From: an uncultured Draconibacterium sp.
Lineage (GTDB): Bacteria; Bacteroidota; Bacteroidia; Bacteroidales; Prolixibacteraceae
Direction of reading: 5' to 3'
Assembly: GCF_963676815.1 (NCBI RefSeq)
Contig: NZ_OY781365.1
Span: 3,630,501 to 3,694,500, forward strand
DNA: 64,000 nucleotides
Positions 18,755-27,033 of the stretch are shown piece by piece (positions within the stretch are counted from its first letter, which is position 1; every line of letters starts with the position of its first letter). The notes beneath the pieces are model-generated. The model was not told where the DNA came from. It saw only the letters and a list, made by a program, of their open reading frames with translations, and did not search any database. A program made the position numbers and the translations under genes.

Positions 18755-20866
18755 ATGAAGATTTTTAGTCTTTTCATTATTTTATGCTGTTTGGCTTTAG
18801 TTTATAGTCCTGCTATACAAGCTCAAAAAAGTTTGGTTCATCAAAATTATTCCTTTGAGGCCAAGGATTCAGTATTCAAAAATCCTTTCATTGATGTGGA
18901 CGAATGGCGTGATAAACCAGTGAAACACCGCTATGTTCATGGCGGTTTTGATGATGGAACACGTTTTTCATTCTACTTTCCCGAAAAGGAAAAATATACA
19001 GGCCGTTTCTTTCAGTACATAACTCCCTTTCCCGATAGTGAAACATCGGTGCAGGCGTATGGTGAGGCGCTTAACCCGATTGGTTTTAGTATTACCCATG
19101 GGGCTTATTTTGTAGCAACCAATCAGGGCGGCAAGCTTGATTTTGCCGATCCTTCAACAAGAAGAGAAGCTTCAATAGGTGCTTATCGTGCCAATGCAGT
19201 TTGTGCCGAATTTTCGAGGCATATTGCGCAACTGATTTACAATTGCGAGCGTCCGTTTGGTTATTGTTACGGTGGCAGCGGTGGAGCTTATCGTACGGTG
19301 GGTAGCATGGAAAATACCGTAGGTATTTGGGATGGAGCAGTTCCCTTTGTCTTGGGGTCTCCCCAGGCTATTCCAAATGTATTCGCTGTAAGGATGTATG
19401 CTTTACGAATCCTAAAAGATAAAATGGCTGATATTGTTGATGCACTACGTCCCGGGGGAAGTGGTGATCCTTATGCTACCTTAACAGTGGAGCAACGCCA
19501 GGTATTACAGGAGTGCACGAGAATGGGCTTTCCAATTAAATCATGGTATGGCTGGCAATATATGGATGCGCACGGTTTTCTTGTTTTGTATAAAAGCATC
19601 GTTGCCATGGATCAGAAATATTTTCGCGAAGATTTCTGGAATAAACCGGGGTATTTGGGCTATGACAATCCTGCATCATTACAACATGACCATGTGCAGA
19701 CTAAGGGAGTTGTTAAAAAAATTATTGGACAATCAGAAGCCGAAAAGCTTAAACTTGTGAAACCTCTTTCCGAATCGGACCGTGGTACTGCTGATCGCGC
19801 CTGGGCAAGTATGGGCTCTGAGATTAAAGATAAACCTGTTGTCTACCAGATAGATGTTGATGTGAAGGAAATTGGCATGGGGGCTGACCTTATCATCCTT
19901 TCAGGCGAAGGGAAAGGCCAGGTTTTACAAATTATCGGAACCAATGGCAAGAATGTCGTTCTGGCTGCGGTAAATGAACCAAAATTGTTAACGTATTTGA
20001 ATGTCGGTGACTCTGTTCAGGTTGATAATTCAGATTTTCTGGCTGTTCAGACCTATTATCGTCATCAGGTGCCAAGTCCTGATTATTATGTTTGGAACCA
20101 GTTTCGCGGATACAACAATGTCCCAATATACCCACAGCGCCCATTTCTGGTTGGTCCAATGATCACAATGGGAGCTGCCGGATCTATACCTAATGGAAAA
20201 ATGAATGGAAAAATGATTCTGTGTTGCTCGGTATGGGATCGTGAAGCATTTGCCTGGCAGGGCGATTGGTACCGAAACAAAGTAAAAGAGCATCTTGACG
20301 AGGCTACCGAAGATAACTTTCGACTTTGGTACACCGACAGGGCTACTCATGGTGAAATAGATAATCCTTGCGAAGTGGTTTCGTATCAATCGACTCTTTA
20401 TCAGGCTTTGCTGGATGTTAGCGACTGGGTGCAAAAAGGCATTGAACCGCCAATGAATACAAATTACAAAGTCGAAGACGGGCAGGTAGTTATATCTGAT
20501 ATCGCAAATGAGAGGGGAGGAATTCAACCGGCTGTTGCAATAACAGCAAACGGAAAAGAACGGGCCGACATTAAACCAGGAGAATCAGTTACACTGGAAG
20601 CTGTCATAGAAGTTCCGACGAACACAGGTGGAATTGTTACTGCCGAGTGGAATTTCGAGGATGACGAATATATCCCGGTAGAAAATATTGAGAAGTTTTA
20701 CACCAGTTCCGGTGGAAATAAGGTAAAGATTCAAACTACGCATGTGTTTCAAAAGAAAGGGACTTATTTCCCCACACTTCGGGTTGCATCGCAACGAAAT
20801 GCGGATAGCAAGGCACTTTATACGAGGATTCAGAATCTTAGTAGGGCTAGAGTTGTGGTTAACTAG
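18755..20866 (+). CDS. Secreted alpha/beta-hydrolase of unknown substrate with C-terminal PKD-like domain (paralogue 1)
   Basis: 703 residues with a signal peptide ending near QAQ (residue 24). A nucleophile elbow GGSGG puts the Ser at about residue 175 (YCYGGSGGAYRTVG). Downstream, a beta-strand ending in WDREAFAWQ and the late motif YTDRATHGE offer the acid and His of a triad. Residues about 585-703 look like an immunoglobulin/PKD-type domain (VEWNFEDDE-like, TTHVFQKKGTYFPTLRVAS). No signature of a named esterase family was recognised; an esterase or lyase acting on the PUL substrate is a guess from fold and context. Its nearest relative is the next gene, and the two share most blocks end to end. 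Confidence 0.7.
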   Translation: MKIFSLFIILCCLALVYSPAIQAQKSLVHQNYSFEAKDSVFKNPFIDVDEWRDKPVKHRYVHGGFDDGTRFSFYFPEKEKYTGRFFQYITPFPDSETSVQAYGEALNPIGFSITHGAYFVATNQGGKLDFADPSTRREASIGAYRANAVCAEFSRHIAQLIYNCERPFGYCYGGSGGAYRTVGSMENTVGIWDGAVPFVLGSPQAIPNVFAVRMYALRILKDKMADIVDALRPGGSGDPYATLTVEQRQVLQECTRMGFPIKSWYGWQYMDAHGFLVLYKSIVAMDQKYFREDFWNKPGYLGYDNPASLQHDHVQTKGVVKKIIGQSEAEKLKLVKPLSESDRGTADRAWASMGSEIKDKPVVYQIDVDVKEIGMGADLIILSGEGKGQVLQIIGTNGKNVVLAAVNEPKLLTYLNVGDSVQVDNSDFLAVQTYYRHQVPSPDYYVWNQFRGYNNVPIYPQRPFLVGPMITMGAAGSIPNGKMNGKMILCCSVWDREAFAWQGDWYRNKVKEHLDEATEDNFRLWYTDRATHGEIDNPCEVVSYQSTLYQALLDVSDWVQKGIEPPMNTNYKVEDGQVVISDIANERGGIQPAVAITANGKERADIKPGESVTLEAVIEVPTNTGGIVTAEWNFEDDEYIPVENIEKFYTSSGGNKVKIQTTHVFQKKGTYFPTLRVASQRNADSKALYTRIQNLSRARVVVN

Positions 20867-20930
20867 TTACAATCAAAATCTTAAACGGATGACGAATAAA
20901 TAACGGTATTACCAAAATAAAATATTAATC

Positions 20931-23054
20931 ATGAACTTAATTAGAACAACCATTTTCTTGTTCGCAGTTCTGTTATTTACGAATTGCACTGACAATCAGA
21001 TAAACCTTGTAGAAGCAAAATTTCAGTTTGAATCAGCCGATACATTGTTTGACCAGCCTTTTGTTGATATTGACGAATGGCGTGATAAACCAGTCCGCCA
21101 CCGGTACGTACATGGAGGTTTTGAAGGTACCAACACCCGTTTTTCCTTTTATTTTCCACCAGAAGAAAAATACGAAGGCCGTTTTTTTCAGTATATAACA
21201 CCTTTCCCCGATAATGAAAATATTTCGCAGGGTGCTTCCGGCGAAAATGATAAAATCGGATTCTCAATTTCTAGTGGTGCATATTTTGTGGAAACAAATG
21301 GAGGAGGAAAAACCGATATGGCCAATCCAAGGGCTAACGATCCGACGATTGGAGCTTATCGTGCCAATGCTGCCTCTGCACTGTTTTCGCGGGTTGTAGC
21401 AAAAGAACTATTCGGAGGTGAGCGTCCGTATGGCTATTCATTTGGAGGTAGTGGCGGTGCTTACCGCACGGTTGGAGGAATTGAAAACACCAATGGTGTG
21501 TGGGATGGGTGTGTACCTTATGTGTTAGGTTCTCCGGTGGCCATTCCCAATGTATTTACCGTTCGTATGCATGCCATGCGGATTCTAAAGGATAAATTTC
21601 CACAAATTGTTGATGCGCTAGAACCTGGTGGGAGTGGCGACATGTATGCGGGATTAAATGAAGAAGAAAGATCAGCTTTGGAGGAAGTTACAAAAATGGG
21701 ATTTCCACCAGCTGCATGGTATGGGTACAAGGGAATGGGAATACACGGATTCCTGGTTCTTTATCCCGGTGTAGTCATGGCCGATCAAAGTTATTTTAAC
21801 AAAGATTTCTGGAACAAACCCGGGTATTTAGGATACGATAATCCAGGATCTTTCGATGGTTTTCGTATTCAGAAAAAGAGTAAAATTAAAGCATTAATTG
21901 GGTATGAAGAGTCTGTTAAACTTGGTATTAGTGAGGCAATGTCGGATGCAGATAGGGGAAGTGCTGATAACTCGTGGAAAAATACTGGCGACAAAGGTGA
22001 AAAACCCGAAGCTATACAACTGGATGATATTATGCCAGAAATTCAATTTCTGGGAGGTGATTTAATCATATTATCGGGCGAAGCAGCTGGTGCTTCCATT
22101 CAAATAACAAAGATTGAGAGTGATAAAATAGGTTTGGCACCAACGATTCCTCTCGCGATTTTGGCAAAAATAAAACCGGGGGATGAAGTCCAGGTTGATA
22201 ACTCTAACTTCCTGGCAGTACAAACTTACCACCGACATCAGGATCCCGGAAGTCAATATCCGGTTTGGAACCAATTCCGCGATGCTGATGGAAATCCTGT
22301 TTATCCGCAACGACCAATGATTATCGGACCAATGTTTACCATGGGAGCAGCAGGTTCGTTACCTACCGGAAAATTTGAAGGAAAAATGATACTTCTTGGA
22401 TCTTTATGGGACCGGGAAGCCTTTCCCTGGCAATGCGACTGGTATCGTCAGCGGGTAAAAGAAAATCTTGGAGATAAAACAGATGATAATTTCCGGCTTT
22501 GGTATACCGAACATGCTTTGCATGGAGACCAGGCCGATCAATTGGATGATGCAACACATGCTGTGAGTTATATTGGAGTATTGCAGCAAGCATTACGCGA
22601 TTTAAGTAAATGGGTTGAGAAAGGGATTGAGCCTGCAACCACAACGAACTATAAAATTGTAGATGGACAGGTTGTTGTACCATCTGTAGCAAACGAAAGA
22701 GCAGGGATTCAACCCGTTGTTAATGTAACGATTAACGATACTAAGCGTGCTGATATTCTTGCTGGTGAAACAGTAACCTTTAATGCAACCGTGGAAATTC
22801 CTAAAGGAATGGGAAAACTGGTAGATGCAGTCTGGGATTTTGATGGTTCTGGGGAGTATAAAGACCCTGTTGATTTATCCAAAGCAAAAGTGTCGGCTGA
22901 CGGCACAAATATCGAAATTACAACGGAGCATACGTTTTCTGAAGCAGGAACACACTTCCCGGTTTTGCGTGTGGTATCGGAAAGAGATGGTGATACACAG
23001 ACGGCATTTGCCAGGATTCAGAATCTGGATAGAGTGAGAGTAGTCGTAAAATAA
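20931..23054 (+). CDS. Lipoprotein alpha/beta-hydrolase of unknown substrate with C-terminal PKD-like domain (paralogue 2)
   Basis: 707 residues. Unlike its upstream paralogue it has a lipoprotein signal (Cys at residue 19, LLFTNC), so one copy is probably periplasmic and this one membrane-anchored. Conserved blocks: DVDEWRDKPV..HRYVHGGF, GRFFQYITPFPD, the Ser elbow GGSGG at about 174, KPGYLGYDNP, WDREAFPWQ and TEHALHGDQ. The PKD-like tail contains AVWDFDGSGEY and EHTFSEAGTHFPVLRV. Retention of the putative Ser-Asp-His set in both copies suggests both are active. Function unknown. Confidence 0.7.
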   Translation: MNLIRTTIFLFAVLLFTNCTDNQINLVEAKFQFESADTLFDQPFVDIDEWRDKPVRHRYVHGGFEGTNTRFSFYFPPEEKYEGRFFQYITPFPDNENISQGASGENDKIGFSISSGAYFVETNGGGKTDMANPRANDPTIGAYRANAASALFSRVVAKELFGGERPYGYSFGGSGGAYRTVGGIENTNGVWDGCVPYVLGSPVAIPNVFTVRMHAMRILKDKFPQIVDALEPGGSGDMYAGLNEEERSALEEVTKMGFPPAAWYGYKGMGIHGFLVLYPGVVMADQSYFNKDFWNKPGYLGYDNPGSFDGFRIQKKSKIKALIGYEESVKLGISEAMSDADRGSADNSWKNTGDKGEKPEAIQLDDIMPEIQFLGGDLIILSGEAAGASIQITKIESDKIGLAPTIPLAILAKIKPGDEVQVDNSNFLAVQTYHRHQDPGSQYPVWNQFRDADGNPVYPQRPMIIGPMFTMGAAGSLPTGKFEGKMILLGSLWDREAFPWQCDWYRQRVKENLGDKTDDNFRLWYTEHALHGDQADQLDDATHAVSYIGVLQQALRDLSKWVEKGIEPATTTNYKIVDGQVVVPSVANERAGIQPVVNVTINDTKRADILAGETVTFNATVEIPKGMGKLVDAVWDFDGSGEYKDPVDLSKAKVSADGTNIEITTEHTFSEAGTHFPVLRVVSERDGDTQTAFARIQNLDRVRVVVK

Positions 23055-23065
23055 AAAGACTTGAG

Positions 23066-24508
23066 ATGATAATTCAACAACAAATAAAAAAAATAGTATT
23101 TGCGCTAGCTATAATTGCCAGTCTTTCGTTTCAGGTATTTTGTCAGGAAGGTCAAAAACAACGCCTGATTGTTCTAACCGATCTCGATTACTTCGAACCG
23201 GACGATGCACAGTCTCTGGTTAGATTGCTACTTTATTCTAATCAGCTTGACATTGAAGGATTAATAGCTACTGGTAATGCAGAAAATGCAGATGATCTTT
23301 ATCCTGATTATATTCGGAAAATCATTGGAGAATATGATAAAGTACAAGCGAATCTTTTAAAGCATGAAGCAGGCTTCCCAACTGGCCAAGAGTTACTGAA
23401 TGTAGTAAAGGCAGGAATACCACTTTATGGTATGGAAGGTGTTGGTGAAGGCAAAGACTCTGAAGGTTCGGATTGGATTATTGCAAAATTGGAAGAAAAA
23501 GATGAGCGGCCATTGTGGATTAATGTTTGGGGCGGTTCAAATACACTTGCTCAGGCACTTTGGAAGATTAAGGAAACAGAATCCGAAAAAGAAGCAAAGA
23601 GGTTAATAAGCAAACTAAGGATTTACGCTATCTCTGATCAGGATGATTCTGGAGCATGGATTAGAAAAAACTTTCCCGATTTATTTTATATCGTAAGTCC
23701 GGGTAGATACCAAGATGGAACCTGGGGAGGAATGATGAGTGTAATTCCAGGATTAAACAATGATGTGGTATCTAATTTTTGGTTTGCTGAAAATGTACAA
23801 CAAGCACATGGATCGCTTGGTGCTATTTATCCAAATGTGGTTTTTGGTGTTGAAGGCGATACACCGTCCTTTCTGTATTTGATAAATAACGGATTAAATT
23901 CTCCGGAACATCCTGATTGGGGAAGCTGGGGAGGACGTTACGAGTATTACACTCCTGATAACGATACTACCGTTGAGTGGCGAATTCCGATTGTACAGGA
24001 AACCAGGCCTATCTGGACAAATGCAGAAGATACTTATACGCCTACGGTTGAAGCTCCTTATGGAATGTCAATTGTAAATGATACAACAACAATTAAAGGA
24101 GATAAAGTAACTGTTTCCAGGTGGCGCGAAGAATTTCAAAACGATTTTGCAGCCCGGATGGACTGGTGTGTTAAGGAATATGAAGAAGCCAACCATCCTC
24201 CGGTTGTGGAATTGGTTACCCCGAAAGAGATTACAGTAAAATCAGGAGAGATTTTTCAGCTCGATGGGACGAAATGCTCTGATCCAGACGGCGATGGAAT
24301 AATTTATTACTGGTTTAATTATCAGGAAGCCGGTTCATGTAAAGAACCTGCCCGTCTTTTCCCGCCTAATTCAGCCAAAGTAAGAGCCATGGCTCCTAAA
24401 GTTGACGAAACTGAAACCGTTCACTTTATATTAAAAGTTACCGACCGGGGTACACCAAGATTAACAAGATATGCCCGTGTCATTGTAACTGTTGAACCTG
24501 CTAAATAA
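23066..24508 (+). CDS. Secreted Sde182/DUF1593 nucleoside-hydrolase-fold protein (copy 1)
   Basis: 480 residues with a signal peptide (MIIQQQIKKIVFALAIIASLSFQVFC). The nucleoside-hydrolase-like domain (about 30-350) begins with RLIVLTDLDYFEPDDAQSLVRLLLYSNQLDIEGLIATG, the Asp-rich metal-binding pattern of the family. It continues with PLWINVWGGSNTLAQALWKI and an Asp-rich DQDDSGAWI. The C-terminal beta-sandwich (about 385-480; GTKCSDPDGDGIIYYWFNYQEAGS) is the Sde182_C type. Members are recurrent in polysaccharide loci; a hydrolytic role is suspected but I do not know a proven reaction. Six bp before the GH43 gene. Confidence 0.85.
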   Translation: MIIQQQIKKIVFALAIIASLSFQVFCQEGQKQRLIVLTDLDYFEPDDAQSLVRLLLYSNQLDIEGLIATGNAENADDLYPDYIRKIIGEYDKVQANLLKHEAGFPTGQELLNVVKAGIPLYGMEGVGEGKDSEGSDWIIAKLEEKDERPLWINVWGGSNTLAQALWKIKETESEKEAKRLISKLRIYAISDQDDSGAWIRKNFPDLFYIVSPGRYQDGTWGGMMSVIPGLNNDVVSNFWFAENVQQAHGSLGAIYPNVVFGVEGDTPSFLYLINNGLNSPEHPDWGSWGGRYEYYTPDNDTTVEWRIPIVQETRPIWTNAEDTYTPTVEAPYGMSIVNDTTTIKGDKVTVSRWREEFQNDFAARMDWCVKEYEEANHPPVVELVTPKEITVKSGEIFQLDGTKCSDPDGDGIIYYWFNYQEAGSCKEPARLFPPNSAKVRAMAPKVDETETVHFILKVTDRGTPRLTRYARVIVTVEPAK

Positions 24509-24514
24509 AATATT

Positions 24515-25447
24515 ATGATCCGATCTGCTACTGCAATTTTAACCTTATTAATCACTATTAGTGTTTCAGGACAAAATCCTTTTATAACGAATATGTATAC
24601 AGCCGATCCATCGGCAAGAGTGTTTAATGATACACTGTATGTTTATCCATCTCATGACCAGGATACAGCAACGCTTTTCAGTATGGAAGACTGGCATGTC
24701 TTTTCTACAACTGATATGAAGAACTGGACTGATCATGGTGTGGCATTTTCGCTGGATGATATAAGTTGGGCCAGCTCACAGGCATGGGCACCTGATTGTA
24801 TCGACCGCAATGGAAAGTACTATTTCTATTATCCGGTAGAATCGAGTAAAATAGGTGTAGCAGTTAGCGATAAACCTACGGGTCCTTTTAAGGATCCGCT
24901 TGATTCAGCTCTGATACATATAAAATCAAAAGGAGCTTATTGTACTCGCGATTTTATCGATCCCTGTGTTTTTATCGATGACGACGGACAGGCCTATCTG
25001 TATATGGGACAATTGGTGGTTAATGCCATAAAACTTAACGAGGATATGATTTCCTACGACGGACAGGTATATCTCCTGCAAGGTACCGATGGCTTTTTTG
25101 AAGCCAGTTGGATGCATAAATATAATGGTAATTATTACCTTTCATATGCAGCTACTTCTGGTAAAATTGAATATTGTATGAGTGATAATCCGCTGGGACC
25201 TTTTCAATACAAAGGAGTTGTTTTGGAGGAGATGAACAGTGGAACAAATCACCATTCAATAGTAGAGTACAACAATCAATGGTATTTGTTCTATCACAAT
25301 GCCGATTTGTATTTTAAAAATCATCCTGAAGAAGAACCAAAATTTGGGTGGACCGACGGTGTGCATCCTTTCCGACGATCCATCTGCCTTGATAAACTGT
25401 ATTACAATGAAGATGGTACTATTCAACAAGTTAAACCAACAAAATAG
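24515..25447 (+). CDS. Secreted GH43 glycosidase (arabinofuranosidase/xylosidase-type)
   Basis: 310 residues, signal peptide MIRSATAILTLLITISVSGQ. Five-bladed propeller pattern with the expected catalytic set: general base Asp about 31 (YTADPSARV), pKa-modulating Asp about 149 (RDFIDPCVFID) and general acid Glu about 196 (GFFEASWMHKYNG). Length is that of a bare GH43 catalytic domain without a binding module. It is packed between two DUF1593 genes (gaps of 6 and 2 bp), so all three are surely coexpressed. Arabinose or xylose side-chain removal is likely. Confidence 0.88.
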   Translation: MIRSATAILTLLITISVSGQNPFITNMYTADPSARVFNDTLYVYPSHDQDTATLFSMEDWHVFSTTDMKNWTDHGVAFSLDDISWASSQAWAPDCIDRNGKYYFYYPVESSKIGVAVSDKPTGPFKDPLDSALIHIKSKGAYCTRDFIDPCVFIDDDGQAYLYMGQLVVNAIKLNEDMISYDGQVYLLQGTDGFFEASWMHKYNGNYYLSYAATSGKIEYCMSDNPLGPFQYKGVVLEEMNSGTNHHSIVEYNNQWYLFYHNADLYFKNHPEEEPKFGWTDGVHPFRRSICLDKLYYNEDGTIQQVKPTK

Positions 25448-25449
25448 AA

Positions 25450-26853
25450 ATGAAAAAAATAATATTTGCTCTGACCTATGCATTTGCAATAAGTTTTAAC
25501 ATTTTAGCAAATCAACCAGTAAAACCCCGTGTTATTGCTATGACTGACGGTGAAGTAGACGATCGTTGTTCAATGGTTCGCTTCCTGCTTTACACAAACG
25601 ATATGAATCTTGAAGCCATAATTCAAACCAATTCAGTTTATCAACTAAAAGGTTGGAGTTCCGAAAAATGGATTGAGCAGCAAATTGATGCGTATGAACA
25701 AGTTTATCCGAACTTAAAAATTCATGATTCTGCATATCCGTCTCCGGATTATATCAGAAGCAAATTGTTCATAGGTGATGAGGAGTCGACACACGTGGTT
25801 GTCGATCATGATGCACCTTTACGAATTCCCGGAGTAGAGCCGGTAATCGATCCTGCTAATTGGGCCGATACTCCGGGTTCTGATAAAATTGTAGAAATTT
25901 TGTTGGAAGACGATCCACGACTTGTTTATATTCAGGCATGGGGAGGCGGAAACACTGCTGCTAGGGCTTTTTATAAGCTCAAAACACAATATCCTGCTGA
26001 TTATAAAAGAGCCGTTTCGAAAGTAGTAATGTACAATATATGGTACCAGGATGGTGCAGGCAGCTATATTGAAAAATATCATCCGGGTGTAATCATGTTG
26101 CTCTCACACTATTTCAGCGGAACCTGGGATTATGGAAGCCAGCGTTACACGAAACCTTTCGTAACAGAATACTTGCATAATAATCACGGGCCATTGGCAG
26201 CTCTGTATCCCCAGGACTACATCAGCGAAGGGGATTCTCCTGCATTTTTATACATACTGGGTAATGGACTAAGAGGCTATGAGAATCCGACCTGGGGTGG
26301 CTGGGGTGGTCGCTTTTATAAGGTTGATGGTTTTGAAAATGTTTACCGCGATATAGACAAAGGCTCATTTCTCAGATGGATTGAATATGCCAACCGTGAT
26401 TTTGAAGCCAGATTGAAATGGTGTGTTGCAGATAAGTATGAAGACGCCAATCATAAACCGAATATTAAAATAGTGGGTGAATTGGATCGAACGGTTAAGT
26501 CGGGGGAGTTGGTTGAGATTGAAGCTGAAATTAATGATCCTGATCCGGTTGATTTAGAGGCGCTTTGGGAAAAGATGGGGCCTATTGTGCAACAACGCGG
26601 ATACGATAAATCAATACTGCCGGCACTGGCGGCCCGACAACCTAAATTTTCACCACTTTGGTGGCAATATGTTGAAGCCGGCAGCTATCAGGGAAATATA
26701 AAACTTTCCGATCCTGCACAAAATAAAGTTCAGTTTGTAGCGCCAAAGGTTAATAAGCCCGAAACAATTCATTTGATTTTGGAGGCAAAAGATGGTGGCT
26801 CTCCGGGCTTAACGGCTTTTTCGAGGGTAGTAATAACCGTGATGCCAGAGTAA
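25450..26853 (+). CDS. Secreted Sde182/DUF1593 nucleoside-hydrolase-fold protein (copy 2)
   Basis: 467 residues with a signal peptide (MKKIIFALTYAFAISFNILA). The metal-site region reads RVIAMTDGEVDDRCSMVRFLLYTNDMNLEAIIQTN, an acidic cluster variant of copy 1. PRLVYIQAWGGGNTAARAF and NGLRGYENPTWGGWGGRF match the family. The Sde182_C-type sandwich is at about 345-467 (ending FSRVVITVMPE). It is divergent from copy 1, so probably a different specificity rather than a recent duplicate. The gene ends 180 bp before the next ORF, a natural operon break. Confidence 0.85.
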   Translation: MKKIIFALTYAFAISFNILANQPVKPRVIAMTDGEVDDRCSMVRFLLYTNDMNLEAIIQTNSVYQLKGWSSEKWIEQQIDAYEQVYPNLKIHDSAYPSPDYIRSKLFIGDEESTHVVVDHDAPLRIPGVEPVIDPANWADTPGSDKIVEILLEDDPRLVYIQAWGGGNTAARAFYKLKTQYPADYKRAVSKVVMYNIWYQDGAGSYIEKYHPGVIMLLSHYFSGTWDYGSQRYTKPFVTEYLHNNHGPLAALYPQDYISEGDSPAFLYILGNGLRGYENPTWGGWGGRFYKVDGFENVYRDIDKGSFLRWIEYANRDFEARLKWCVADKYEDANHKPNIKIVGELDRTVKSGELVEIEAEINDPDPVDLEALWEKMGPIVQQRGYDKSILPALAARQPKFSPLWWQYVEAGSYQGNIKLSDPAQNKVQFVAPKVNKPETIHLILEAKDGGSPGLTAFSRVVITVMPE

Positions 26854-27033
26854 TCAAGAAATAATTAAGCACTCTTACGCATAGGATAAATTCAAACAAA
26901 TTATCAAATGGACAACGGTTTTGACTGAAAGAAATACGTTTTCACCTTCATATTTTCTTCCTATTGGCAAAACAAACCCCTAATGTTTGCCCCTGAAAAT
27001 AAATAAATTATTGAAGTTATAATCAAATTAAAC

